DNA of 64,000 nucleotides from Konateibacter massiliensis (GCF_900184995.1 NZ_LT860099.1:1765931-1829930); one strand, 5' to 3'. Positions 18,702 through 27,053 are shown, counted from the first letter of the stretch. The notes: generated from the letters alone by a model not told the origin. Made by a program: numbers and translations.

Positions 18702-18746
18702 AACCTGCTGCAGATCAATTTCCGATTTGCAGCAGGTTCTTTTTTT
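18702..18746. terminator. Bidirectional terminator between the lyase and ATPase genes
   Basis: An 11-bp stem, AACCTGCTGCA/TGCAGCAGGTT, is followed by TTCTTTTTTT on the plus strand and preceded by an A-run that gives T residues on the minus strand. It separates two convergent genes. Confidence 0.88.
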
Positions 18747-18801
18747 GTAACTCATCTTCTATTTCGCCTTTTATGCGGCGTATGTCATAAAATAATTCTG
18801 A

Positions 18802-21432
18802 TTAATTTCCCTGTATCTTCGTCTTCACCCATTTCATTGCCTGAATAATAAACAGGTTTGCAAGTGAAAGTCCATAAATTGTAAACAACAGATTTGAAGT
18901 AAGAGGAGCAATCTCAAATACAGAACTCAATGCAGGTATTAAAAGTACGGAATTCAGTAATAAGAAGCCAAGGAAGAACGCACCGAATAAATACTTATTA
19001 TTCACAATGTCCTTTTTAAACAAAATCGCTCTCTTGGACTTACTGTTAAAACCGTGAACCAGACGAGACAAGCAGAGTGTGGCAAATGCCATCGTGCTTG
19101 CTGTCGCTTCTGTACCGTTGTTTAAACCGATGTAGTACGCAGTCATTGTCATCAATCCGATTACAAAACCTTCGGATAAAATTGCAAGTAAAAAGTCTTT
19201 CGTCAAGATTGACTCATTTTTAGGTCTCGGCTTCTCCTTCATAACGTCCATAGAGTGAGGGTCTAATCCGAGTGCAATCGCCGGTAAGCTATCTGTCAGC
19301 AGGTTGATAAACAACAAATGCACCGGTGCAAACGGTACGGAAAGTCCAACAATGGAGGCATATACAACAGCTAAAATAGCTGCTGTGTTTCCGGATAAGA
19401 GGAACTGAATGGACTTCTTAATGTTCTGGTATACGTTTCGTCCGTTTTCCACAGCTTTTACGATAGTCGCAAAGTTGTCGTCCGTCAGTACCATACTCGC
19501 TGCGTCTTTCGCTACCTCTGTTCCGGTGATTCCCATCGCAACACCAATATCTGCCTGCTTCAATGCCGGTGCATCATTGACACCATCACCGGTCATAGCA
19601 ACAATATTTCCTTTGTCCTGCCATGCCTTTACGATTCTAATTTTGTGCTCCGGTGATACTCTGGCATATACCGATACATCCTCAACGAAATCAATGAGCT
19701 CTTCATCGGAGAGACCTTCAATCTCAGCACCTTCCACTGCCTTATCGCCTTCACCCAAAATACCAATCTGCTTTGCAATAGCCGCAGCCGTTATCTTGTG
19801 ATCACCCGTAATCATAATCGGACGAATTCCTGCCATCTTACATTCTGCAACAGCCGCCTGTGATTCTTCTCTCGGCGGGTCCATCATAGAGGTCAGACCC
19901 AAGAAGGTCATGCTCTCTTCCTTCACATTACATGCTTGCTCTGCCTCAATTTCCTGATAAGCAAACGCAAGAACACGAAGCCCTTCAGATGAATAGGTGT
20001 GATTCATGCGCAATATATTTTCTTTGTCTTCCTCGGTGATGGCACGAACACCATCTTCTACCTCAATGCTTACGGTCTTTTCAAGAATAACGTCTACAGC
20101 GCCTTTGGTGATGCTGACTGTCTTTCCCTCTATCTGATGAACCGTAGTCATAAGCTTTCTATCAGAGTCAAACGGTATCTCGCAGATACGAGGGTATTTT
20201 TCTCTGACTTCGGTTACGGTTCCTAATTCCTTCACACCCTGACTGTTTCCGCGCTCTGCCAAATCAACGAGTGCGATTTCGGTCGGATCTCCAATTTCAA
20301 CGCCATCCACATGAGTTGCATCGTTACAGAGCAAGCTGTAGGTCAGCAGTTTTCTTTCAAGCGGCAAATCAAATGTTATATCTTTTACATATTTATTTGC
20401 GTTATTTTCAAAAATATTGATAACTGTCATTTTATTCTGGGTCAAGGTACCGGTCTTATCCGAACAAACAACGGATACACTTCCAAGTCCTTCTACCGCC
20501 TGCAGCTGTCTGATAATCGCATGTTCCTTTGCCATCTTCTGCGTACCGAACGCAAGAACAATTGTAACGATGGAACTTAATGCCTCTGGAATTGCGGCTA
20601 CCGCAAGAGCTACCGCAAACATAAATGCATCAATAATAGGGTCTCCCTTTATAACACTCATACCAAAAATCAATGCACAGACAATCAAAATACCGATGGA
20701 AAGCTTTTTGCCGAACTGATCTAAGTTTACCTGAAGCGGAGTCTTTCTCTCTGCCGTGTTTTTCAACAGTGTTGCAATCTTACCAACCTCTGTATCCATT
20801 CCAATATCTGTAACAAGGAATTTTGCTCTTCCGTAGGTTACAAAGCTTCCGGAATAAACCATGTTGATTCTGTCGCCAAGAGGCACTTCCTCTGCAATCT
20901 GAATATCCTGCTTATCCACCGCAAGACTTTCCCCTGTCAGTGCACTCTCATTTACTTTTAAGCTGGCATTTTCAATAATTCTACCGTCCGCACAAATATA
21001 GTCACCTGCCTCCAGTAATACAACATCGCCTACCGTTACTTCCCTTGACGGAAGAATAACCGTATCCCCATTTCGAAGAACCTTGGCATGTGGTGCCGAT
21101 AACTGCTTTAAGCTATTTAATGACTTTTCTGCCTTCTGGTGCTGCACGGTTCCGAGAATGGCATTAATCGTAATAACAATTCCGATTACAAGCGCACTTT
21201 CCACATCTCCTAAAAATGCTGAAATAATAGATGCAACAATCAGTATGATAACCAAGAAATCTGCAAACTGCTCTAAAAATATTCGCACAACAGATTTTTT
21301 CTCTTTTTCTACCAGCTCATTGAAGCCCTTTTCACTTTGTAATTGCTCTGCTTCCTTTGTTGTTAATCCGCTCCCACCTTTTCCAAGCGTATTTAACACT
21401 TCCTCTTTTTCTTTTCGGTAAAACTCACTCAT
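18802..21432 (-). CDS. P-type ATPase of the Ca2+/Mn2+ (P2) type, probable manganese or calcium exporter
   Basis: This 876-residue membrane pump has the P-type ATPase order: actuator TGES loop (ALTGESLAVDK), M4 ion site VAAIPEALSSIV, phosphorylated Asp325 in DKTGTLTQNKMTV, and hinge MTGDGVNDAPALKQAD, with about ten membrane helices. The family exports Ca2+ or Mn2+ with ATP. Homology alone would say calcium, but the leader carries a yybP-ykoY riboswitch, which binds Mn2+, so manganese export is favoured. The start is MSEFYRK because AGGAGG lies six bases upstream; the upstream in-frame ATG overlaps that ribosome site. The gene interrupts the uronate locus and has its own promoter and terminator. 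Confidence 0.93.
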   Translation of the reverse strand: MSEFYRKEKEEVLNTLGKGGSGLTTKEAEQLQSEKGFNELVEKEKKSVVRIFLEQFADFLVIILIVASIISAFLGDVESALVIGIVITINAILGTVQHQKAEKSLNSLKQLSAPHAKVLRNGDTVILPSREVTVGDVVLLEAGDYICADGRIIENASLKVNESALTGESLAVDKQDIQIAEEVPLGDRINMVYSGSFVTYGRAKFLVTDIGMDTEVGKIATLLKNTAERKTPLQVNLDQFGKKLSIGILIVCALIFGMSVIKGDPIIDAFMFAVALAVAAIPEALSSIVTIVLAFGTQKMAKEHAIIRQLQAVEGLGSVSVVCSDKTGTLTQNKMTVINIFENNANKYVKDITFDLPLERKLLTYSLLCNDATHVDGVEIGDPTEIALVDLAERGNSQGVKELGTVTEVREKYPRICEIPFDSDRKLMTTVHQIEGKTVSITKGAVDVILEKTVSIEVEDGVRAITEEDKENILRMNHTYSSEGLRVLAFAYQEIEAEQACNVKEESMTFLGLTSMMDPPREESQAAVAECKMAGIRPIMITGDHKITAAAIAKQIGILGEGDKAVEGAEIEGLSDEELIDFVEDVSVYARVSPEHKIRIVKAWQDKGNIVAMTGDGVNDAPALKQADIGVAMGITGTEVAKDAASMVLTDDNFATIVKAVENGRNVYQNIKKSIQFLLSGNTAAILAVVYASIVGLSVPFAPVHLLFINLLTDSLPAIALGLDPHSMDVMKEKPRPKNESILTKDFLLAILSEGFVIGLMTMTAYYIGLNNGTEATASTMAFATLCLSRLVHGFNSKSKRAILFKKDIVNNKYLFGAFFLGFLLLNSVLLIPALSSVFEIAPLTSNLLFTIYGLSLANLFIIQAMKWVKTKIQGN

Positions 21433-21540
21433 AAGTGACCTCCTCATTTTTTCTGCAACAGGAATTGCACAAATGTCTTTTTTATCATAACCAAATATGC
21501 CTTTTTATCATAGGAAATTCATGGAAACTTCCCAGCACAT

Positions 21541-21600
21541 AAAAAAGTAGCAAAACCTATGTTGCACGTTTCTACGTTACAACAAAAGTCTTGCTACTTA
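21541..21600 (-). terminator. Riboswitch-controlled intrinsic terminator
   Basis: On the minus strand, AAGTAGCAAGAC (21588-21599) pairs with GGTTTTGCTACTT (21545-21557), with an inner stem (TGTTG/CAACA), and ends in six T residues at 21541-21546. The left arm is also the last conserved segment of the aptamer, so aptamer folding should prevent the terminator. Confidence 0.85.
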
Positions 21601-21680
21601 GTTACGATACGGATTGCTCACTGGCAATCGTATTGACGACATCGTACATATCTGAAAGGATACTAGCTACTCCCTTTTGT
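21541..21680 (-). promoter_or_regulatory. yybP-ykoY manganese riboswitch
   Basis: The minus-strand leader carries, in order, the three conserved segments of this class: GGGAGTAGC (21666-21674), TCGTCAATACG (centred near 21632), and GTAGCAAGACTTTT (ending near 21584). The class binds Mn2+ and usually turns on exporters when Mn2+ is high. Here the mechanism should be relief of transcription termination. The transcript starts near 21680, just before the first conserved segment. Most of the gene-free stretch 21433-21741 is this element and its promoter; 21433-21540 holds the remaining leader with the ribosome site. Confidence 0.9.
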
Positions 21681-21686
21681 GTGAAT

Positions 21687-21715
21687 ATAATATCAAAGTA
21701 GCGTTCAAATGTCAA
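21687..21715 (-). promoter_or_regulatory. Sigma-A promoter of the riboswitch-ATPase unit
   Basis: On the minus strand TTGACA (21710-21715) and TATTAT (21687-21692) are separated by 17 nt. It lies only 27 nt past the kduD stop codon and makes the ATPase gene independent of the kdu genes. Confidence 0.88.
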
Positions 21716-21741
21716 GGGGCAATTCGCCCAAACTTTTCTGC

Positions 21742-22545
21742 TTATTGAGGCTGTTTTCCGATGTAAGCTAAGATACCGCCGTCTACATAAAGAATATGTC
21801 CGTTTACAAAGTTTGAAGCATCAGAAGCTAAGAATACAGCAGGTGCTGCTAAATCTTCTGCCTCTCCCCAACGGTTAGCAGGAGTTTTTGCCAGGATAAA
21901 CTGGTCAAACGGATGCTTGGAGCCGTCTGGCTGAACTTCTCTAAGTGGAGCTGTCTGAGGTGTTGCAATATATCCAGGTCCGATACCGTTACACTGAATG
22001 TTGAATTCACCATACTCAGAGCAGATGTTCTTTGTAAGCATTTTAAGTCCGCCCTTAGCTGCTGCATAAGCAGAAACTGTCTCACGTCCTAATTCACTCA
22101 TCATAGAGCAGATGTTGATAATTTTTCCGTGTCCTTTTTTAATCATTGACGGAATAACTGCCTTAGAAACGATGAAAGGTGCATTTAAGTCTACATCAAT
22201 TACCTGTCTGAAATCTGCTGCTGACATATCGCACATAGGGATACGTTTGATGATTCCGGCATTGTTTACCAAAATATCGATAACGCCAACCTCAGCTTCG
22301 ATTTTTGCTACCATTTCATTTACCTGATCTTCATTTGTTACGTCACATACATAGCCGTGAGCTGTGATTCCTGCCTCTTTATATGCCTCAACACCCTTGT
22401 CTACTAATTCCTGCTTAATATCGTTAAATACGATGGTTGCTCCTGCATCTGCGTATGAGCTAGCGATTGCAAAACCAATTCCGTATGAAGCACCGGTTAC
22501 AAGTGCAATTTTTCCTTCTAATGAAAAGCTATTTAATACTGACAT
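21742..22545 (-). CDS. kduD: 2-dehydro-3-deoxy-D-gluconate 5-dehydrogenase (SDR family)
   Basis: This 267-residue short-chain dehydrogenase/reductase reduces 2,5-diketo-3-deoxygluconate to 2-keto-3-deoxygluconate with NAD(P)H. The nucleotide-binding motif is TGASYGIGFA, the NAG motif is LVNNAGI, and the catalytic residues lie in NICSMMSEL (Ser) and SAYAAAKGG (Tyr and Lys). The C-terminus VNGHILYVDGGILAYIGKQPQ resembles KduD-type enzymes. I start it at MSVLNSF (22545), with AGGAGG seven bases upstream; the longer frame reads through that site. It lies 109 nt after kduI in the same direction. Gluconate 5-dehydrogenase is the main alternative by homology, but the kduI neighbour settles the role. 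Confidence 0.9.
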   Translation of the reverse strand: MSVLNSFSLEGKIALVTGASYGIGFAIASSYADAGATIVFNDIKQELVDKGVEAYKEAGITAHGYVCDVTNEDQVNEMVAKIEAEVGVIDILVNNAGIIKRIPMCDMSAADFRQVIDVDLNAPFIVSKAVIPSMIKKGHGKIINICSMMSELGRETVSAYAAAKGGLKMLTKNICSEYGEFNIQCNGIGPGYIATPQTAPLREVQPDGSKHPFDQFILAKTPANRWGEAEDLAAPAVFLASDASNFVNGHILYVDGGILAYIGKQPQ

Positions 22546-22654
22546 ATTCATTCCTCCTATAATCATTTGAATTTTAGTTATTGGTTAATTTGTTTTGAAA
22601 AAATATATTTTCCTGTATTTATTGAAAGCAATGCATGCTTTTTCAATCAAATAT

Positions 22655-23482
22655 TTAGCGAATATCTTTCATCGCTACGGCATCCATATCATCAAAGTCC
22701 TGATTTTCTCCAACCATTCCCCAGATAAAAGTGTAAGCTCTTGTAGCGGAAGCTGAGTGGATAGACCAGCTTGGAGAGATAACCGCCTCTTCATTTCTCA
22801 TAACGATGTGTCTTGTCTCTGTCGGCTCGCCCATGTAATGGAATACCAGTGCATCTTCAGGTAATTCAAAGTATAAATATACTTCCATTCTTCTGTCATG
22901 AGTGTGGCAAGGCATTGTATTCCAGACACTTCCCGGCTTCAGTGATGTCATACCCATAACAAGCTGACAGCTCTCAACCTGTCCCGGAAGAATGTATTTT
23001 CTGATGACTCTGTGGTTTGCTTCTTCCATTGTACCAAGCTCTACGGTTACACAATCCTCTGGCTTGATTAATACGGTCGGATATTCCTTATGTGCCGGTG
23101 CACTATTTAAGTAAAATTTAGCCGGATTTTTCTCATCAGCACTCGCAAAGGTAATATCCTTTGAGCCCATTCCGATGTATATTCCGTCTTTATACTCTAA
23201 TTCATAAACCGTTCCGTCTACTGTGATAGTTCCTTTTCCGCCGATGTTAATAACTCCAAGTTCTCTTCTCTGTAAGAAATATTCTGCCCTGATCTCGTCA
23301 CCTGCAGTTAACACCAAAGGCTTCACCGGTACAGCAGCTCCTGTAATAATACGGTCAATGTGGCTGTACACTGTCTTGATTTCGCCCGGTACAAAGAGGT
23401 TCTGAATCAAAAACTCTTCTCTTAGACGGTCTGTCGTGTAATGTTTTACATCCTTTGGTGATGATGCTGTTCTAAGTTCCAT
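22655..23482 (-). CDS. kduI: 5-dehydro-4-deoxy-D-glucuronate isomerase
   Basis: This 275-residue cupin-type zinc isomerase converts 5-keto-4-deoxyuronate, formed spontaneously from the unsaturated uronates released by lyases and GH88, into 2,5-diketo-3-deoxygluconate for KduD. The metal-site region is MPCHTHDRRMEVYLYFELP (His and Glu ligands) with a further His in SPSWSIHSASATRAYTF. The length matches the family. AAAGGA precedes the ATG. It is the first gene of the kduI-kduD unit and is divergent from an AraC regulator, which likely controls it. Together with kduD it links this locus to the central 2-keto-3-deoxygluconate pathway, whose kinase and aldolase are not in the window. Confidence 0.95.
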   Translation of the reverse strand: MELRTASSPKDVKHYTTDRLREEFLIQNLFVPGEIKTVYSHIDRIITGAAVPVKPLVLTAGDEIRAEYFLQRRELGVINIGGKGTITVDGTVYELEYKDGIYIGMGSKDITFASADEKNPAKFYLNSAPAHKEYPTVLIKPEDCVTVELGTMEEANHRVIRKYILPGQVESCQLVMGMTSLKPGSVWNTMPCHTHDRRMEVYLYFELPEDALVFHYMGEPTETRHIVMRNEEAVISPSWSIHSASATRAYTFIWGMVGENQDFDDMDAVAMKDIR

Positions 23483-23513
23483 TTTTCTTCTTCCTTTCTT
23501 TTCTGTGTTTTGA

Positions 23514-23552
23514 GATTAATCTATCAAAAGGTGCGCTCTTGATAGATTAATC
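23514..23552 (-). other. Strong hairpin or operator in the kduI leader
   Basis: A perfect 14-bp inverted repeat, GATTAATCTATCAA (23514-23527) and TTGATAGATTAATC (23539-23552), encloses an 11-nt loop 31 nt upstream of the kduI start and downstream of its putative -10 box. No T-run follows on the minus strand, so it is either an operator or an mRNA-stabilising 5' hairpin. Confidence 0.6.
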
Positions 23553-23566
23553 TTTTGGATACCTCT

Positions 23567-23672
23567 AGTATAGCATACAAAATTATCAAATTCTTTGCAC
23601 TTATTGGCTAAAAACTTGAAAATCTTGAACTTATATACTATAATGAACTTATATTTACCATAGCATACAAAA
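23567..23672. promoter_or_regulatory. Divergent kdu-araC control region with direct repeats
   Basis: The 13-mer ATAGCATACAAAA occurs at 23570-23582, overlapping the kdu -10 box (TATACT on the minus strand, 23567-23572), and again exactly 90 bp away at 23660-23672 in the araC leader. A second direct repeat, TGAACTTATAT, occurs at 23626-23636 and 23644-23654. Direct repeats suit an AraC-family dimer. The kdu promoter has no good -35 box, consistent with activation. Confidence 0.55.
23616..23644 (+). promoter_or_regulatory. Sigma-A promoter of the AraC-type regulator
   Basis: TTGAAA (23616-23621) and TATAAT (23639-23644) are separated by 17 nt, placing the start about 45 nt before the gene. Confidence 0.75.
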
Positions 23673-23696
23673 ATATTTATGGAAAGGGGAATTATT

Positions 23697-24557
23697 GTGA
23701 TAGAATTTACCTCGTGTAGGAAGGCGATTGCAGACTGCCTTCAGAACAAGCGGTTTGCCATTGCACATTTATATAATGAAGAAAAACCGATGGCAATGCA
23801 TATTCATGACTGCTATGAGATTTATTATTCGATATCGGGCGGCAAGCGCTTTTTGATTGACAATAAATACTATGAAATCAGACCGGGTGATTTGTTTGTT
23901 ATTAACCAATATGAGAGCCACTATATCGACCAGATTGACTCAATGGTTCATGAGAGGATTATCATATCCATCCACCCGGACTATATGAAGCAGTTATCCA
24001 CCACAACCACCAATCTGGACTACTGTTTTTCACATCGCTCGAGTGACTTTATTCACCGCATAGAGCTTACCAAGGAACAACAGCAGCGTTTTATCTATTA
24101 TGTCCATAAAATAGCAAGTCTATCCGGCTTTGGAAGCGATGTCTTGGAGCAGACGGCTTTCAGTGAGCTGCTTGTCATGATTAACAGCCAGTTTCGTGTT
24201 CAGTGTGATTTGGAGGAGAGCAAGGACAGCTATCAGTATAACAGTCAGGTAGCAGAGATTTTGGAATATATCAATAAGAATATTAACAATGAACTTACGA
24301 TAAAGTCACTCGCGGATAACTTTTATCTAAGCGAGTCTTATATATGCAGAATTTTTAAGGCTGAGACGGGTACCACAATCAACAAGTATCTGACTGCAAG
24401 AAGAATCAGCATTGCAAAATCACTGCTGGATGTAGGCTTAAGTGTGACCGAAGTATGTGAAAAAAGCGGCTTTCATGATTACAGCAACTTCCTGAAGGCA
24501 TTTACGAAAGCAGTCGGAATTTCACCGAAAAAATATTCGCAGTATAGTTCGAGCTGA
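23697..24557 (+). CDS. AraC-family transcriptional regulator with cupin sensor domain
   Basis: This 286-residue regulator has an N-terminal cupin sugar-sensing domain (HIHDCYEIYYSISG, then YEIRPGDLFVINQYESHYI) and two C-terminal helix-turn-helix motifs (LTIKSLADNFYLSESYICRIF and HDYSNFLKAFTKAVGISPKKY). I prefer the GTG start at 23697 (MIEFTSC), since AAAGGGGA lies six bases upstream; an in-frame ATG at 23679 lacks a site. It is divergent from kduI-kduD and is predicted to activate them in response to a uronate intermediate. It is convergent with rplQ across a terminator. Confidence 0.88.
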   Translation: MIEFTSCRKAIADCLQNKRFAIAHLYNEEKPMAMHIHDCYEIYYSISGGKRFLIDNKYYEIRPGDLFVINQYESHYIDQIDSMVHERIIISIHPDYMKQLSTTTTNLDYCFSHRSSDFIHRIELTKEQQQRFIYYVHKIASLSGFGSDVLEQTAFSELLVMINSQFRVQCDLEESKDSYQYNSQVAEILEYINKNINNELTIKSLADNFYLSESYICRIFKAETGTTINKYLTARRISIAKSLLDVGLSVTEVCEKSGFHDYSNFLKAFTKAVGISPKKYSQYSSS

Positions 24558-24592
24558 TCGAGAAATATGAGTGAATTTTTACCATGACACAA

Positions 24593-24620
24593 AAAAACCT
24601 GCCTTTGAGGGCAGGTTTTT
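24593..24620. terminator. Bidirectional terminator between araC-type gene and rplQ
   Basis: An 11-bp stem, AAAAACCTGCC/GGCAGGTTTTT, with a 6-nt loop and T-runs on both strands, ends both the plus-strand regulator and the minus-strand ribosomal operon. Confidence 0.92.
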
Positions 24621-24639
24621 TCTATTCATAATAACTACG

Positions 24640-24656
24640 AATTCGCTAAGCGAATT
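24640..24656 (-). other. Triloop hairpin after rplQ
   Basis: AATTCGC and GCGAATT form a perfect 7-bp stem with loop TAA, 9 nt beyond the rplQ stop codon and upstream of the terminator. It is one of several C-NNN-G triloop hairpins in this window. Confidence 0.6.
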
Positions 24657-24665
24657 TCACACGTA

Positions 24666-25208
24666 TTAGATAATCTCAAGCAATACTTCCATTGCAGCAT
24701 CACCTTTACGCTGGCCAATCTTAACGATTCTGGTGTAACCACCCTGAGTGGTACGAGCTGCACACTTAGGAGCAACTTCATCAAAGATTTTTGCAACCAG
24801 GTCTACTTCTTTTGTGTTCTTTTTCTTTCCAGCTGAAGAGGTAGAAACCTCTGTTACAGGGTAAAGAACTTGAAGCATCTGTCTTCTTGCATGTAAGCGG
24901 GAAGGCTTATCTTTCTTAATTGTCTTTTCAACTTCGTCATAAACTGTTACTTTCTTACCGTCTACAACTTCTTTCACTCTCTTGCCATCAGCATCTTTGC
25001 GAGCTACTTTAGCCTTTACGGTTACTTCTTCAAAATTATCCTTCTCTTTGATTCCCAATGTGATTAAGTGCTCAGCAATCTTACGGATTTCTTTTGCTTT
25101 TGCTTCTGTTGTAACAATTTTGCCGTTGTTTAAAAGGTTAGTAACCTGATTTCTAAGTAATGCTTTTCTCTGACTTGAAGTTCTTCCAAGTTTTCTATAT
25201 TTTGCCAT
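24666..25208 (-). CDS. rplQ: 50S ribosomal protein L17, with an insertion
   Basis: L17 lies near the exit of the ribosome peptide tunnel. The family core is clear: YRKLGRTSSQRKALLRNQ at the start, LHARRQ in the middle and QGGYTRIVKIGQRKGDAAM at the end. The protein is 180 residues, compared with about 120 in Bacillus. The extra length is a charged, Lys/Val-rich insertion of roughly 50 residues (about 54-105) between LITLG and LHARRQ. GGAGG precedes the ATG. It is the last gene of the alpha operon and is followed by a hairpin and a strong terminator. Confidence 0.96.
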   Translation of the reverse strand: MAKYRKLGRTSSQRKALLRNQVTNLLNNGKIVTTEAKAKEIRKIAEHLITLGIKEKDNFEEVTVKAKVARKDADGKRVKEVVDGKKVTVYDEVEKTIKKDKPSRLHARRQMLQVLYPVTEVSTSSAGKKKNTKEVDLVAKIFDEVAPKCAARTTQGGYTRIVKIGQRKGDAAMEVLLEII

Positions 25209-25233
25209 CTCTAATATACCTCCATTTGTGGAA

Positions 25234-25311
25234 CATTTAGTTATGCTTCTTCGGACTTACTAACTAAATGCTGTTTATCCATAAATTGTAACATTTCTGT
25301 GACTTTGTCAC
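25234..25311 (-). other. Hairpins in the rpoA-rplQ spacer
   Basis: Two perfect stems lie in the 108-nt spacer. GTGAC (25299-25303) and GTCAC (25307-25311) enclose loop TTT, 5 nt after the rpoA stop codon. CATTTAGTT (25234-25242) and AACTAAATG (25262-25270) enclose a 19-nt loop. Confidence 0.6.
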
Positions 25312-25316
25312 GATTT

Positions 25317-26276
25317 TTATTCGTCGCTCGGATTCAACTGAAGACCAAGCTCCTTTAATTTTGCGAGAACTTCTTCCAATGACTTGCGTCCAAGGTTACG
25401 AACCTTCATCATATCTTCGGAAGTTCTGTTTGTCAACTCTTCAACAGTGTTGATGCCTGCTCTCTTCAAGCAGTTATACGAACGAACGGAGAGTTCTAAT
25501 TCGTCAATATTCATCTCAAGTACTTTTTCTTTTTCATTGTCTTCTTTTTCAATCATTACTTCTGCTGTTTTCGCATTTTCTGATAAGTCAATGAAGAGAT
25601 TTAAGTGCTCACTTAATACTTTTGCCGCTAAACTTACCGCTTCATCCGGAACTAAAGTTCCGTTTGTGAATACATCTAATGTAAGCTTATCATAATCTGT
25701 AATCTGACCTACACGGGTGTTCTGAACCGTTAAGTTTACACGCTCAACAGGAGTGTAGATGGAGTCAATTGCAATTACGCCAATTGGCAAATCATCATTC
25801 TTATTCTTGTCAGCGCTGATGTAACCTCTTCCCTTATTAATGGTAAGTTCCATAAATAATTTGCTGTCTGCTCCACCGTTTAAGGTTGCAATTACTAATT
25901 CCGGATTAAGAATTTCGATATCTGAGTCAGCCTGAATGTCAGCAGCTGTCACTACACCCTCGCCTTCAAACTCAATGTAAGCGACTTTGGCCTCGTTTGT
26001 ATCACTGCTATTTTTAATAGCCAGACTCTTAATGTTCATAATAATTTCTGTAACATCCTCTTTAACGCCCGGAATTGAACTAAACTCGTGCAAAACACCT
26101 TCAATTTTAACCTGTGTTACAGCCGCTCCGGGTAAAGAAGAAAGCATAATTCTTCTTAAAGAGTTACCAAGAGTAGTACCATAACCTCTCTCGAGTGGTT
26201 CTACAACAAATCTACCATATTTTTTGTCTTCTGAAATTTCAGCAATCTCAATTTTTGGTTTTTCGAAATCGAACAC
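25317..26276 (-). CDS. rpoA: DNA-directed RNA polymerase subunit alpha
   Basis: The alpha subunit seeds RNA polymerase assembly and contacts activators and UP elements. The 319-residue protein has the N-terminal dimerisation domain ([19 protein letters not shown]) and the C-terminal DNA-binding domain (about 250-319, [24 protein letters not shown] and [12 protein letters not shown]). The start codon is GTG with GGAGG nine bases upstream. It lies between rpsD and rplQ in the usual alpha-operon order. A 166-nt spacer with a large palindrome separates it from rpsD, so its level may differ from that of the upstream ribosomal genes. Confidence 0.98.
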   Translation of the reverse strand: MFDFEKPKIEIAEISEDKKYGRFVVEPLERGYGTTLGNSLRRIMLSSLPGAAVTQVKIEGVLHEFSSIPGVKEDVTEIIMNIKSLAIKNSSDTNEAKVAYIEFEGEGVVTAADIQADSDIEILNPELVIATLNGGADSKLFMELTINKGRGYISADKNKNDDLPIGVIAIDSIYTPVERVNLTVQNTRVGQITDYDKLTLDVFTNGTLVPDEAVSLAAKVLSEHLNLFIDLSENAKTAEVMIEKEDNEKEKVLEMNIDELELSVRSYNCLKRAGINTVEELTNRTSEDMMKVRNLGRKSLEEVLAKLKELGLQLNPSDE

Positions 26277-26334
26277 TACAAAGCCCCTCCTTTTTGGGTT
26301 ATATAGTATTGAGGGTGAAAAAAAATAAAATCAT

Positions 26335-26365
26335 TAACCTTAAAGTGCAATGCACTTTAAGGTTA
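26335..26365 (-). repeat. 31-nt perfect palindrome between rpsD and rpoA
   Basis: TAACCTTAAAGTGCA (26335-26349) and TGCACTTTAAGGTTA (26351-26365) are exact inverted copies around one central base. On the minus strand the hairpin is followed within a few bases by TTTTATTTTTTTT, so it looks like an AT-rich attenuator between rpsD and rpoA. Confidence 0.75.
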
Positions 26366-26442
26366 CGATGTCTTTTAACCCTGTAAATATGCAAGATAAA
26401 TCTGCAAACAAATTCACTTGCAATGGATGAAAATGAGCCTTA

Positions 26443-27036
26443 TTATTTAGAATATAACTCGACAATAAGCATCTCATTTACCGGAACATCAATTGCTTCT
26501 CTGCTTGGAAGCTCTTTTACTGTTCCTTTCAAGTTTTCCTGATCTACATCAATCCACTCAGGAACTAATCTTGAACCGGTAACCTCTAAGATATCTTTGT
26601 ATCTCTGAGAACCTTTTGACTTTTCTCTGATTTCAATCGTATCTCCTGCTTTTACTAAATAAGAAGGAATGTTTACTCTCTTGCCGTTTACTAATACGTG
26701 CTTGTGGTCAACAATCTGTCTAGCTTCTTTTCTAGTTCTAGCTAATCCCATTCTGAATACTACGTTGTCTAATCTAGTCTCAAGTAAAACCATAAGGTTT
26801 TCACCTGTCATACCACGCATTTTATCAGCTTTTTTGTAGTAGTTACGGAAAGGTTTCTCAAGTACACCGTATATAAATTTAGCTTTCTGCTTTTCTCTGA
26901 GCTGAAGACCATACTCACTCATCTTCTTGTTTGCTCTTCTAAGTTCTCTATTTGATTTTTTATCTATTCCTAAATAAATTGGTTCTAAACCAAGTGATCT
27001 ACATCTTTTAAGAACAGGAACTCTATTTACTGCCAT
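26443..27036 (-). CDS. rpsD: 30S ribosomal protein S4
   Basis: S4 nucleates assembly of the 30S body and in several bacteria represses its own operon. The 197-residue protein contains the N-terminal domain ([20 protein letters not shown]) and the S4 RNA-binding domain ([25 protein letters not shown]). I start it at [12 protein letters not shown] (27036), where AGGAGG lies ten bases upstream; the longer frame overlaps rpsK. The usual zinc-binding cysteines of the N-terminal S4 domain are mostly absent (one Cys seen), so this is a zinc-free form. Confidence 0.97.
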   Translation of the reverse strand: MAVNRVPVLKRCRSLGLEPIYLGIDKKSNRELRRANKKMSEYGLQLREKQKAKFIYGVLEKPFRNYYKKADKMRGMTGENLMVLLETRLDNVVFRMGLARTRKEARQIVDHKHVLVNGKRVNIPSYLVKAGDTIEIREKSKGSQRYKDILEVTGSRLVPEWIDVDQENLKGTVKELPSREAIDVPVNEMLIVELYSK

Positions 27037-27053
27037 TTCAATTACACCTCCTA

